A stretch of DNA of 64,000 nucleotides. It comes from CAJLIR01 sp964408085 (GTDB lineage Bacteria; Bacillota_I; Bacilli_A; RF39; UBA660). Each line of letters begins with the position of its first letter. Position 1 is the first letter of the stretch. Position numbers and translations under genes: made by a program. This document shows positions 27,029 to 36,233 of the stretch, piece after piece. The notes under the pieces are model-generated. The model saw only the letters and a program-made list of their open reading frames with translations. It ran no database searches and was not told where the DNA came from. The stretch covers positions 62,001 to 126,000 of the forward strand of contig CAYOYB010000005.1 of the NCBI GenBank assembly GCA_964408085.1, written 5' to 3'.

Positions 27029-27839
27029 TAACTGATGGAATAATTAATTTATCACCAATCTTTACATCAGATAAACTATTATATTTTTCTAATTCTTCTT
27101 TAGAAATATTATATTTTTGAAGAACACTTTCTATCGTATCTCCAGTTCTTATAATACAAACTTTATAAGTTTTATAAGTTTCGGTACTTGAATCTAAGTT
27201 ATCAAATAAAGAATTTATTTTTTCAATACTTTTAGTTTCTGTTTTTTGAACCATTTCAACTAAACGTTTTTCATCTGTATTTCCATTATTTACTTCTGAA
27301 TTTAACATATCAGCAACAGAATCAAATTCAGCTAAAATATCTTCTTTTTCAATACATCTTTCCATAATTTCATCTCCCTGTTCTTCATTTTCTCTTTCAG
27401 ATATTTTTATTCTATCAGACTTATCTTGGTTTTCATCACTAATCATATTATTTTCAACAATATCTGAAACTTCTTCTAAAGACTGATTATCGTCACGTGG
27501 TTCTATGAGTGGCTTTTCTAACAATTTATCAATTAAAACTTCAATATTAACTTCTAATGATTTATTATTTACAATTTCATAATAAAAATCATCAATATCA
27601 ACATTTACATTAGCTAAATCATACTTATTATCTACATTAATATCAAATGGCAACTCAAAATTAAACGTTTCAGTATTAATACTTGTATCAGCAATTCTAT
27701 ATTCACCACTAATCATAAAATTACCAGTAATTAAATTATTATTCTCAATATGTAAATTATGTTCTAATGAGATACTTGTTATCTCCGAAACATTTGTTTT
27801 AAATATAATTTCTTTTTTAAAAGGAACAATTTTCTTCAT
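27012..27839 (-). CDS. spoVID: SpoVID-like spore coat morphogenesis protein with LysM
   Basis: 275 residues: an N-terminal beta-rich SPOCS-like domain (about 8-120), an acidic low-complexity middle, and a C-terminal LysM motif (about 225-270: RTGDTIESVLQKYN ... KIGDKLIIP). SpoVID guides coat encasement around the forespore. I chose the ATG at 27839, eight bases after GGAG, over an upstream ATG. Synteny with lon upstream and a ysxE-like gene downstream supports the assignment. Confidence 0.78.
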   Translation of the reverse strand: MKKIVPFKKEIIFKTNVSEITSISLEHNLHIENNNLITGNFMISGEYRIADTSINTETFNFELPFDINVDNKYDLANVNVDIDDFYYEIVNNKSLEVNIEVLIDKLLEKPLIEPRDDNQSLEEVSDIVENNMISDENQDKSDRIKISERENEEQGDEIMERCIEKEDILAEFDSVADMLNSEVNNGNTDEKRLVEMVQKTETKSIEKINSLFDNLDSSTETYKTYKVCIIRTGDTIESVLQKYNISKEELEKYNSLSDVKIGDKLIIPSVNDEKI

Positions 27840-27888
27840 TCCTACTTCTCCTTTCTTATTCATTAAAGTATATTAAAAAAAGATGGAT

Positions 27889-28599
27889 TTATGACCATCT
27901 AATTTCTTTAAGAAGTTGTTTTGAAGATTTTACTAAACAATTAGTATTTTCATACTCAGGATTTAATCCTAATTTAAATTTTAAACTTTCAATTATTTTT
28001 TTGTTATTCAACAAAACTTGTTTCAAAACTAAATTTTTTTCTAACAGTTCAGGACACTCAAATTTAAAAGAGTTAACGCTACATAAAAATAATGGATTCA
28101 TAGTAAGCATAGCTTGTTCACTTTGTGAAATATTCTCAATTCTTTTAGTTAAAATATCATAGAAAAATTTATCTAAACTCAAAGAAAGTCGAACATCATC
28201 CCTAAGTTGCTCTGGCATATCAAAATTATCAATATCAAATTTGTAATTTAAATCTATTCCTCTTTCTATATATTGTTGCTTATAAAATGCATCATCATTA
28301 GTCCTAAGAGCACCATTTAATCTTAGTATTAAATCATTATAAATTTGATATTTATTTTTTTTATCATCCTCAGTATAATAATTATAATTATTCCTTATAA
28401 AATTTATAACATCAGCAACATTATCAATTACAAAATCATCAAAAGCTTGTTTATCATTATGAACAAGTAAGAAGTCATCTATTAAAACTAATAGTGAGTC
28501 TAAAAATTCATTATTAATCTTTTCTTGCTTTATAACCACTATAGGTTGTTCATTAAAGATAATTGAATTGATAAAAAATTCATTTATTTTGTCTTTCAA
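27889..28599 (-). CDS. tandem paralogue 4, unknown helical protein
   Basis: 236 residues, all-helical, no known domain. It shares the family pattern of its three upstream neighbours: an N-terminal 'FI.S..F' segment, a middle 'YIERG' block, and near 190 'FLCSVNSFKFECPELLEK', equivalent to their 'FYRSVNYF/FF' block. TTG start. Overlaps the previous copy by 20 nt. Confidence 0.6.
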   Translation of the reverse strand: MKDKINEFFINSIIFNEQPIVVIKQEKINNEFLDSLLVLIDDFLLVHNDKQAFDDFVIDNVADVINFIRNNYNYYTEDDKKNKYQIYNDLILRLNGALRTNDDAFYKQQYIERGIDLNYKFDIDNFDMPEQLRDDVRLSLSLDKFFYDILTKRIENISQSEQAMLTMNPLFLCSVNSFKFECPELLEKNLVLKQVLLNNKKIIESLKFKLGLNPEYENTNCLVKSSKQLLKEIRWS

Positions 28600-29344
28600 T
28601 TTTTTTCACCACTTTTTGAGTAACTTTTTGAAGTACAATAAAACCTTTATCAACTGGCTCACCAGCATTAATCAAACTCCTATTTTGTTCAATTATAAAT
28701 TTAACTCTTTCCAAATAACTTTTCTTTTTAAATAAAAGTTCATATACACTAGCGAAAAAATTAACGCTACGATAAAAATCAATTTGCAACAAACATTTCT
28801 TATATTCTTCATAAAAAGAATTATCATCCATTAGTAATAAATCTAACGTAAGGAAATCATTACTTATAGAATTATAATAAACATCTTTATCTTCTAAAAT
28901 AGTAAAGGCAGGAACTCTATTTATCAAAAATCGATTAAAATGGTAATTAACAAAAGCATGTTCTCTTAATAAAATTTGTTCTCTCAAATATTTTAAATTA
29001 TTAAGTTTTGAATTATTTGTAAGCAATTTTATTTCATTAATCATTGCATTTTGTTGTTTTATTTTTACTACATCATTCTTTTCCAATAAATAATCAATTA
29101 GAAAATAAATATTACCTTTAATATTTTCATCAAAAATATCATCATCTTTATTCTGTAATAAATATTTATATACATTATTAAGTAGGCTATCTTTATTTAA
29201 CTTATCCAGATTTAGATACTCGTTAACAAATTCTTCGATATCAGTTGAAAAAACCATTGAATCTATAAATGTATAATTCAAAACATTATCTACAAACTCT
29301 TTAAATGTCATAGAATATTTTTCTATAAAAGTATCATTTTCCAT
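28580..29344 (-). CDS. tandem paralogue 3, unknown helical protein
   Basis: 254 residues, helical, cytoplasmic. Shared blocks with the other copies: 'LREQILLREHAF' (about 118-129), 'YYNSISNDFLTLDLLL' and 'FYRSVNFF'. ATG follows AAAGGTGGTG. The function of the family is unknown. Confidence 0.6.
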   Translation of the reverse strand: MENDTFIEKYSMTFKEFVDNVLNYTFIDSMVFSTDIEEFVNEYLNLDKLNKDSLLNNVYKYLLQNKDDDIFDENIKGNIYFLIDYLLEKNDVVKIKQQNAMINEIKLLTNNSKLNNLKYLREQILLREHAFVNYHFNRFLINRVPAFTILEDKDVYYNSISNDFLTLDLLLMDDNSFYEEYKKCLLQIDFYRSVNFFASVYELLFKKKSYLERVKFIIEQNRSLINAGEPVDKGFIVLQKVTQKVVKKIERQNK

Positions 29345-29479
29345 AAAGCACCACCTTTAAACTATTTATTGTAAAATCTACATACACTTCTTTATTGAAT
29401 AATTATTTACCTTATCAACATATTGCTCAAATGAATCCTAAAATTCTTTATTTTTTCTCATACTATACTTCATCTTTAA

Positions 29480-30226
29480 TTATTTGAACTTTAATAACCT
29501 AATACTAGAATTCTGTATATCAAAAAATTCCTCATCTATAAAATCATCTGAATCACTTGATAATATATCTAAATTATTCTTGATGATAAAAGCTGTTCTA
29601 TCATAATATTCCTTATTTAAACGTACATCAGAGCTCGTTAACCAAAAATAATTAACACTACGATAAAAATTTTTATTTAATAAAAAAGCATCATAATCAT
29701 TATTATAGAAATCTTCTTTAGACTCATTTAATAAATTCATAATTAATATATCCATAGAAATAGATGCATAATACTCATCTTTATAAATCTCTATATCAGA
29801 ATCTGCTACTTTTTTTAATGCATACCAATTAGGATTTAATTTATTTTTGACACCATAATCTCGCATTAAAATTTGTTCTCTAATAAAATTAAAATTATTA
29901 TTGGAACAAACATTTAAATACATTTTTATTGAATGCATAAATTCATTTAATAATAGTTTATCACTATCATTTTTATTATCTGTCAAATATGGAAACTTTG
30001 AATATAAATAATAAACTATCTCATGAATATTGTTTTTAACTTTTGGATCAAATATACCATTACCCTTATATTTTTCCACATAAACACCTAGTCTTTTTAC
30101 CATATATAAGAATATATCTCTATTATTATTAAAAATTGCACAATATACATTTAAATCATTTTCAATATTTGGTGAAAATACAAGGGAATTTATTAATGTG
30201 TCGTAATATAATTCTTCATTTATCAT
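29480..30226 (-). CDS. tandem paralogue 2, unknown helical protein
   Basis: 248 residues. Shared blocks: 'FIREQILMRDYG' (about 113-124), 'YYASISMDILIMNLL' and 'FYRSVNYF'. Its start overlaps the stop of the upstream copy by 4 nt. A 135-bp AT-rich gap separates it from copy 3. Confidence 0.6.
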   Translation of the reverse strand: MINEELYYDTLINSLVFSPNIENDLNVYCAIFNNNRDIFLYMVKRLGVYVEKYKGNGIFDPKVKNNIHEIVYYLYSKFPYLTDNKNDSDKLLLNEFMHSIKMYLNVCSNNNFNFIREQILMRDYGVKNKLNPNWYALKKVADSDIEIYKDEYYASISMDILIMNLLNESKEDFYNNDYDAFLLNKNFYRSVNYFWLTSSDVRLNKEYYDRTAFIIKNNLDILSSDSDDFIDEEFFDIQNSSIRLLKFK

Positions 30227-30966
30227 AAATGCTTTAACCTCTTGTTAATATATTTTAAAAATTTTTTATTTTCGCTTTTAAAATCATCAAAGAAACAATT
30301 TTCCTCAAATTGTTGCTGTTCAGTCAGATTTTTAAATTCTGCGATTGATTTCATTAAACTTAAAAATATTAAATCATTTAGCATATCTGGATAAGCCAAT
30401 CTAAAATAATTAATACTAGCAAATAATCTATAGTTATTCAAACAGCTTTCAAAAAATTGTTCATTCATTTTTCCCAAATCTTTAAAAGCTAAAATTAAAT
30501 CAAAATCAAACGCTATTGAATCATAAATTTGTTCTTTGTGATTAATTAAAAATTGATTTGATACATTATTATGTTTTCGCTTAACTTGTTCCTTTTTATC
30601 AAATCCATATTTTCTCCATATGTAATTCATTCTTAAAAAAGGTTCACCAGTATATTGGGGATGTTTATATAAATTTAAAAAGATTTTAATATCATTTATA
30701 CATTTCCTATTAGCGCTAGAGCCATTTTGAATTATTTTATCCAAGTTTTCTTCTATCCTAGAATCATCATTAATAAAAGCAAATGGTTCATTTTTTAAAA
30801 TACCATAAATATAGTTTAATAAATCTTCTTCATTTACGAAACCTTTTGAATAATAATGTTCAAGTCTTGATAATACATCTTTTGAACATAAAAGTGATAA
30901 AACACAAGAATAGGCACAATAATTATTAAAGACATCTGGGTTTATAGTTAAAATTTCTTTATTCAT
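30223..30966 (-). CDS. tandem paralogue 1, unknown helical protein
   Basis: 247 residues. Shared blocks: 'FLRMNYIWRKYG' (about 120-131), 'IYDSIAFDFDLILAF' and 'LFASINYF'. ATG with AGAGGGATAGTTTT. It begins four bases after the lon stop, so all four copies are probably transcribed with lon. In Bacillus the hem genes and others lie between lon and spoVID; here these copies occupy the interval. Confidence 0.6.
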   Translation of the reverse strand: MNKEILTINPDVFNNYCAYSCVLSLLCSKDVLSRLEHYYSKGFVNEEDLLNYIYGILKNEPFAFINDDSRIEENLDKIIQNGSSANRKCINDIKIFLNLYKHPQYTGEPFLRMNYIWRKYGFDKKEQVKRKHNNVSNQFLINHKEQIYDSIAFDFDLILAFKDLGKMNEQFFESCLNNYRLFASINYFRLAYPDMLNDLIFLSLMKSIAEFKNLTEQQQFEENCFFDDFKSENKKFLKYINKRLKHL

Positions 30967-30970
30967 AAAA

Positions 30971-33292
30971 CTATCCCTCTTTTACTATTTTAAAGACATC
31001 CTCATAAGTTTTAACAGGAATGTATTCAATTTTATCTTTTATTTCTTTTGGAACATCCTCTAAATCAGCTATATTATCACTAGGAATAATAATTCTTTTA
31101 ATACCATTACGATTAGCACCAATACTCTTTTCTTTCAAACCACCAATTGGTAAGACATTACCTCTTAAAGTAATTTCCCCTGTCATCGCCAATTTGTTAT
31201 CGATTTTTAAACCTGATAAGGCACTAATTAAAGCAGTCGTAAGTGTTATTCCAGCACTAGGTCCATCCTTTGGTGTTGCGCCCTCTGGTACATGTATATG
31301 AATATCATTTTTTGTTATTTTGTCATAATCAATTCCAAATTTGTCGACATTAGACTTAATGTAACTAAAAGCAATTTGAGCACTTTCCTTCATTACATCT
31401 CCTAAAGAGCCAGTTAAAACTAAATTGCCCTTTCCTTCATAATAATTTACCTCAATTGGTAATGTATCACCACCAAAAGCTGTATAAGCCAGTCCATTAA
31501 CAACACCAACAACCGATTCGCTATTTTTTTCATAATCTTGATATTTAGGATTACCTAAATATTTTTTTACCATAACTTCATCAACTTTAACTTTATTCAT
31601 TTTAATATTATTAACAACCATTGATGTTACGATTTTTCTAACAATAGTAGCTAATTGTCTTTCAAGTTCACGAACACCTGACTCCTTTGTATAATTTCTA
31701 ATTATATTTAAAATAATACTATCTTGAATATCAATATAATCAAAATTGATACCATGTTCTTCACAAATTTTTGGTAATAAATGTTTTTTAGCTATATCTA
31801 ATTTTTCAAATTCTGTATAACCCGATAATCGAACAATTTCTAAACGATCTTTTAAAGCCTCTGGTATTTGCTCAATATAATTAGCTGTTGCTATAAACAT
31901 AACATTTGATAAATCAAATTCTTCTTCAATATAGTTGTCACTAAATAAATAATTTTGTTCTGGGTCCAAAACCTCCAATAAAGCACTAGCAGGGTCACCC
32001 TTAACATCTTTTGTCATTTTATCAATCTCGTCGATTAAAAAAACAGGATTATTGCTCTTTGCTTTTTTCATTGATGTAATAATTCTCCCAGGATTAGCTC
32101 CTAAATAGGTACGTCTATGACCCATAATTTCAGCCTCATCATTAACGCCACCAACTGCCATCTTAACAAAATTTCTATGCATAGCTTTAGCAATACTAAA
32201 TGCTAATGAAGTTTTTCCAACACCAGGTGGTCCAACTAAACATAAAATTGGTCCATTCAAACTATTAGTTGTTTTCTTAACAGCTAAAAATTCAATAATA
32301 CGTTCTTTAACTTTATCTAACCCATAATGAGAAGAATCCAAAACAGATTTAACATTTGATAAATTTTCATTATCAATTGTTGATACTTCCCATGGTAAAG
32401 CTAATAGCCAATCAATATAATTACGAATTAAGTTAATCTCTGGTGATACATTTGATAAAGCTTCATAACGACTTAATTCCGTTGTTAATCGTTCTTTTAT
32501 TTTGTCATTTGCTTTTAAATCCTCAATTTTAAGTCTTAATTCGTCAACTTCCTCATCTTTTGGCGAAATATCTCCTAATTCTTCTTTTATAGCTTTTAAT
32601 TTTTCTCTTAAAAAATATTCTCTTTGATTAGCGTCAATTTCTTTTTTTACTTTCAATTCTAAATTACGTTCAATATTATATTTTTCTTCTTCTTCATAAA
32701 TATCCGATAATAACATTTTAGTACGCTCTTTTGGATCCAAACAATCTAAATATTTAAGAAGACGATCTAAATCAACTGCTAAACTCATCGCTACAATATC
32801 AGTAATTTTAGACAAATTTTCTAAAGGCTTAATCACATCTAAAATACTATTACTTAAATAAGAAATAGTTTTAACATGAGATTCCATATCTTTTTTGATT
32901 TTTTGTGTCAAAATTTTTTCTTCTTTTTCATCAATTTTTTCATCGTTTAATTCCGTGATAATTGCTTCTAAAACTTCATCTTTTTTATCAGCATTTAAAT
33001 ATGTATCAACACTAGCTCTTGATAAACCACTAATTACAATTCTAATTCTCCCATTAGGTAACTCAATTTTATGACTCAATTTTGAAATGATACCCATCTT
33101 AGGAAGATGTTTATAATCTACTTCATTAATTGTTTCAGCTTCACAAACTACAAGTAACTTATTATGATGAAACATCTCAGCTTCATCGATAATTATACTA
33201 GAATCGCCTTTTTCAAACTCTAATTTTATATCATTATTAGGTAACAATACGATTCCTCTAAGCAAGATTACTGGTAAGTTTGTTTTCATCAT
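30971..33292 (-). CDS. lon: ATP-dependent protease Lon
   Basis: 773 residues: N-terminal substrate domain, coiled coil, AAA+ module with Walker A GPPGVGKTS (about 353-361) and Walker B FLIDEID, and the C-terminal protease with catalytic Ser in PKDGPSAG (about 675-682) and Lys in EKSIGANRNG. It degrades misfolded and regulatory proteins in the cytosol. I chose the ATG at 33292, six bases after GGAGG, rather than an ATG 13 codons upstream. Confidence 0.96.
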   Translation of the reverse strand: MMKTNLPVILLRGIVLLPNNDIKLEFEKGDSSIIIDEAEMFHHNKLLVVCEAETINEVDYKHLPKMGIISKLSHKIELPNGRIRIVISGLSRASVDTYLNADKKDEVLEAIITELNDEKIDEKEEKILTQKIKKDMESHVKTISYLSNSILDVIKPLENLSKITDIVAMSLAVDLDRLLKYLDCLDPKERTKMLLSDIYEEEEKYNIERNLELKVKKEIDANQREYFLREKLKAIKEELGDISPKDEEVDELRLKIEDLKANDKIKERLTTELSRYEALSNVSPEINLIRNYIDWLLALPWEVSTIDNENLSNVKSVLDSSHYGLDKVKERIIEFLAVKKTTNSLNGPILCLVGPPGVGKTSLAFSIAKAMHRNFVKMAVGGVNDEAEIMGHRRTYLGANPGRIITSMKKAKSNNPVFLIDEIDKMTKDVKGDPASALLEVLDPEQNYLFSDNYIEEEFDLSNVMFIATANYIEQIPEALKDRLEIVRLSGYTEFEKLDIAKKHLLPKICEEHGINFDYIDIQDSIILNIIRNYTKESGVRELERQLATIVRKIVTSMVVNNIKMNKVKVDEVMVKKYLGNPKYQDYEKNSESVVGVVNGLAYTAFGGDTLPIEVNYYEGKGNLVLTGSLGDVMKESAQIAFSYIKSNVDKFGIDYDKITKNDIHIHVPEGATPKDGPSAGITLTTALISALSGLKIDNKLAMTGEITLRGNVLPIGGLKEKSIGANRNGIKRIIIPSDNIADLEDVPKEIKDKIEYIPVKTYEDVFKIVKEG

Positions 33293-33472
33293 ATTGCACC
33301 TCCACACAAATTGGTTTCTATTATAGTACAATCACTCTAAAATGTCTATGAAATTAATAAAATTTTTTCGATTTTTTTGCGTCGAAAAAACAAAAACATT
33401 TAGTAAAAAATACTGTTTATTAGAAAATATAAGGTTATACTAAAATATTGGAATAATCATTAGAGTACAATT

Positions 33473-33501
33473 TTGACAAATATAGAAAAATATGATATCA
33501 T
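33473..33501 (+). promoter_or_regulatory. promoter of a short antisense RNA
   Basis: TTGACA (33473-33478), 17 bases, TATCAT (33496-33501), with no ORF after it. Transcription would start near 33508 and run into the terminator at 33602-33638. Confidence 0.7.
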
Positions 33502-33507
33502 GAATGT

Positions 33508-33640
33508 GTCAGGGGAACTTGAATATAATAAAAAAGGGAAATACTTAACTTTTGCTAGTTGAGTACTTACCCAAGTATTCAGTTATACTTAATCTAGTTA
33601 CAGTACTTAATCTATTGCAGATTGAGTACTATTTTTTTAC
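33508..33640 (+). ncRNA. short structured RNA, candidate type I antitoxin
   Basis: About 130 nt with three hairpins: 33536-33572 (GGG...CCC, about 13 bp), 33573-33590 (6 bp) and 33602-33630 (12 bp with one G-U, then T7), the last being its terminator. It contains repeated AGTACTT motifs. It lies antisense to the 3' end of a minus-strand transcript carrying a hydrophobic mini-ORF, the arrangement of txpA/RatA and bsrG/SR4. The function is inferred. Confidence 0.55.
33536..33572 (-). terminator. minus-strand terminator of the toxin-like transcript
   Basis: The same hairpin as in the antisense RNA, read on the minus strand, is followed by TTTTTTATT (33535 downward). It would end a transcript starting from TATAAT at 33822-33817. 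Confidence 0.6.
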
Positions 33641-33726
33641 TATTAGAATCATTAAAGAAACTATTAATAAAATGATAATTATTATTAAAAAAAAGATTAA
33701 TAAATCTTTTTTTTAATAAATATCAA
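33629..33726 (-). pseudogene. toxin-like hydrophobic mini-ORF, frameshifted in a poly-A run
   Basis: Downstream of a strong ribosome site (AAAGGGG, itself in a CTTTC/GAAAG hairpin) the frame TTG/ATA...ATTAAA enters a run of eight As. In the next frame 27 codons encode KKDLLIFF followed by an almost purely aliphatic helix and a KK tail, ending TAG at 33629. One extra A or a -1 slip would join them into a peptide of about 30 residues shaped like type I toxins. As written it is broken; slippage or a sequence error is possible. Confidence 0.45.
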
Positions 33727-33829
33727 GCCCCTTTCTATTAAGAAAGTAGGCAAGTACTCAGCAGTTAGTATTTTCTAAACAAACTAAACTACTAGTTAAC
33801 TGCAAAGACAATATTTATTATAAAAAATA

Positions 33830-33850
33830 AGCTAATAACTTTTAATAGTT
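33830..33850 (-). terminator. terminator after the U32 peptidase gene
   Basis: TTAATAACT/AGTTATTAG hairpin followed by TTATTTTTTA on the minus strand, just upstream of the toxin-like transcript's TATAAT. Confidence 0.65.
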
Positions 33851-33851
33851 A

Positions 33852-36074
33852 TTAACCTATTTTTTTTATATCATTATCATCTAATAAATTAATTCTTAAA
33901 TTATTAACACCAATCTTATAATAATAATCAATTTTTTCTAAATTATTTCGAGCTTTATAATTATATATATACATTAAATTATCATCTTGAGTAACATTAT
34001 ATAATTTATTTAATCTATCTTTTAAATATAAGTTATTGCCTTCTTTTTTATACATTTTTAAAAGATTAAATTTAGAAACCATCAATTCTTCTTTACCATA
34101 AATAATTAATTCTAAATTAGGATTCTTATTATATCTTTCTCTATAATTAGTAATTAATTTTTTAATTTGTTCATCATTTAATTCATAAGATAATGTTATT
34201 TTTTTAACACCAATACTATGCAAAAAAGCCACTGTATAAGAATTAACAACATTGAAAGAGAAATCTGTTTCTAAGTTATTATTTTGATAAAAATTTAAAC
34301 TTCCAATCTCTCCTACTAATAATTCACTATCATAATTTGTATAACTTTCTAAAACACGAGGTATTTTTTTTATAATACGCTTATCTACTTTCAATTGTTC
34401 AAATAACTGTTCATTTTGAATATAAATACTATCGATATTTTTATCTTTAATTTGATTATATTGACTATAACTATTAATATAATAATTTAGCGATTGTTTA
34501 ATTTTAAAATCAGGTAAAACAATATTATAACTATTCTTCTTATAAGGTATTTTGTATTGTCTTAAATAATTTAATTTATCAATAGCTTCCCTTCTTAATT
34601 CATTTAAAACTTTTAAAGATATAAAACTATTATCATCTAAATTAATATCTAAAGATTCAAAATCATAAATAGTATTCCCTAATTTTTTTATTTGTTTTAT
34701 TACTTGTTCACAAGTTATACAACTTGTTTTAGCCATTTCAACTTTTTCTTGTGATTTAACCTCTACTCTATTAACATTATCCATTATAACTAAAGAGATA
34801 TATTCACCTTGTTTTAATTTTATATAACCATTAATCAAAACTTTTCTTTTTAAATTCGTTAATTTATCTTTAATACTTTTTAATTGTAATGTATCAGTCG
34901 TTTTTAAAACTTCATCATGAGTATTAACCTTGTCAGTTATCTTTATCGAAATAACATCACCTTTTATAGCTGAATTAACTAATTTTTTATCCTTATATAT
35001 ATAATTTAGTTGTAAACCAACATCCGCCCTTTTATTAATAATTCTAATTCCATCACCCTGTGTAATTGGTTCAGACAATTTTATCTTAACAAAACCTTTA
35101 TCTTGACTTAAGACAGTCCCAATTTTAATCCCCATATGATTTGGTCGATATTGATTAACTACTTTAGAATTTTCTTCATTAAATAAAAATCCTTTGGTAA
35201 ATTCTCGATTATATATTTTTCTTAATTCCAATTTATCATTATCAGAAATAATTACTTTACCATACTTATAATAACTATCAATAGCTTTACGATAAATACT
35301 TACAACTAGATAAATATACTCCTCTCTTTTCATGCGACCCTCAATCTTTAAACTGTCAACACCGACCTCAATTAAAGAGCCAACATTTTCTAAACTATTT
35401 AAATCTTTCATACTAAGTAAATATTTATTATCATTTAATATTTTTTGACCATTTTGATCAGCTAAAACTAAATCATAAGGAAGACGACAAGTTCCAGCAC
35501 AAGAACCACGATTTCCACTTCTACCACCAATTAAACTACTCATAAGACATTGCCCAGAATAACTGACACACAAAGCTCCATGACCAAAAATTTCAATATC
35601 AATATTAACATTTTTTTTAATTTCTTTTATTAATTCAATTGGTGTCTCACGAGCTAAAACAACTCTTTTAAGTCCACACTTTTTAGCAAATTTAACACCT
35701 TCCATATTATGAATATGCATTTGTGTTGAAGCATGAAGTTCTAAATTAGGATAAGTTTTTCTAACTAAATCTAACATACCTAAATCTTGAATAATAATAG
35801 CGTCAACATTATTTGTGTGCAAAAAATCAATATAATTCATAAATGTTTCAACTTCATCATCATAAATTAAGGTATTGACAGCTACATAAATTTTTACTCC
35901 ATATAGATGAGCATAATTAATAGCCTCAATTATCTCTTCATTAGAAAAATTGTCAGCATAACTTCTAGCCGAATATGCATAACCACCAATATATATAGCG
36001 TCTGCTCCTGCCATAATTGCTGCATATAGTCCATTCATATTACCAGCTGGCGCTAATAATTCAATTTTTTTCAT
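33852..36074 (-). CDS. U32-family peptidase/hydroxylase-like protein
   Basis: 740 residues. The N-terminal TIM-barrel U32 domain (about 1-300) has the family signature around 'IEIFGHGALCVSYSGQCLMSS' (split here: EIFGHGALC, then SGQCLMSS) and Cys in GNRGSCAGTCRLP, likely iron-sulfur or tRNA-hydroxylation related as in RlhA/TrhP. The C-terminal half is a longer, divergent extension typical of Firmicutes YrrO/YhbU-like proteins. ATG follows GAGGGTGAATT. The biochemical role is probably RNA hydroxylation; older annotation is collagenase-like. Confidence 0.85.
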   Translation of the reverse strand: MKKIELLAPAGNMNGLYAAIMAGADAIYIGGYAYSARSYADNFSNEEIIEAINYAHLYGVKIYVAVNTLIYDDEVETFMNYIDFLHTNNVDAIIIQDLGMLDLVRKTYPNLELHASTQMHIHNMEGVKFAKKCGLKRVVLARETPIELIKEIKKNVNIDIEIFGHGALCVSYSGQCLMSSLIGGRSGNRGSCAGTCRLPYDLVLADQNGQKILNDNKYLLSMKDLNSLENVGSLIEVGVDSLKIEGRMKREEYIYLVVSIYRKAIDSYYKYGKVIISDNDKLELRKIYNREFTKGFLFNEENSKVVNQYRPNHMGIKIGTVLSQDKGFVKIKLSEPITQGDGIRIINKRADVGLQLNYIYKDKKLVNSAIKGDVISIKITDKVNTHDEVLKTTDTLQLKSIKDKLTNLKRKVLINGYIKLKQGEYISLVIMDNVNRVEVKSQEKVEMAKTSCITCEQVIKQIKKLGNTIYDFESLDINLDDNSFISLKVLNELRREAIDKLNYLRQYKIPYKKNSYNIVLPDFKIKQSLNYYINSYSQYNQIKDKNIDSIYIQNEQLFEQLKVDKRIIKKIPRVLESYTNYDSELLVGEIGSLNFYQNNNLETDFSFNVVNSYTVAFLHSIGVKKITLSYELNDEQIKKLITNYRERYNKNPNLELIIYGKEELMVSKFNLLKMYKKEGNNLYLKDRLNKLYNVTQDDNLMYIYNYKARNNLEKIDYYYKIGVNNLRINLLDDNDIKKIG

Positions 36075-36148
36075 AATTCACCCTCTAATTTATAAGTATA
36101 ACATAAAATTAATTGTTGAAAAAGTTAAATCATTCATCTTTTCATATA

Positions 36149-36178
36149 AAAATAATCAAGAAAATTCTTGATTATTTT
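36149..36178 (-). terminator. terminator after clpB
   Basis: AATAATCAAG/CTTGATTATT hairpin with A- and T-runs on both sides, so it can serve either strand. Confidence 0.75.
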
Positions 36179-36233
36179 TGCCTTAATATCCATATTATTA
36201 TAATTTAATAGTTTAACACTTGCTTTTAATTAA

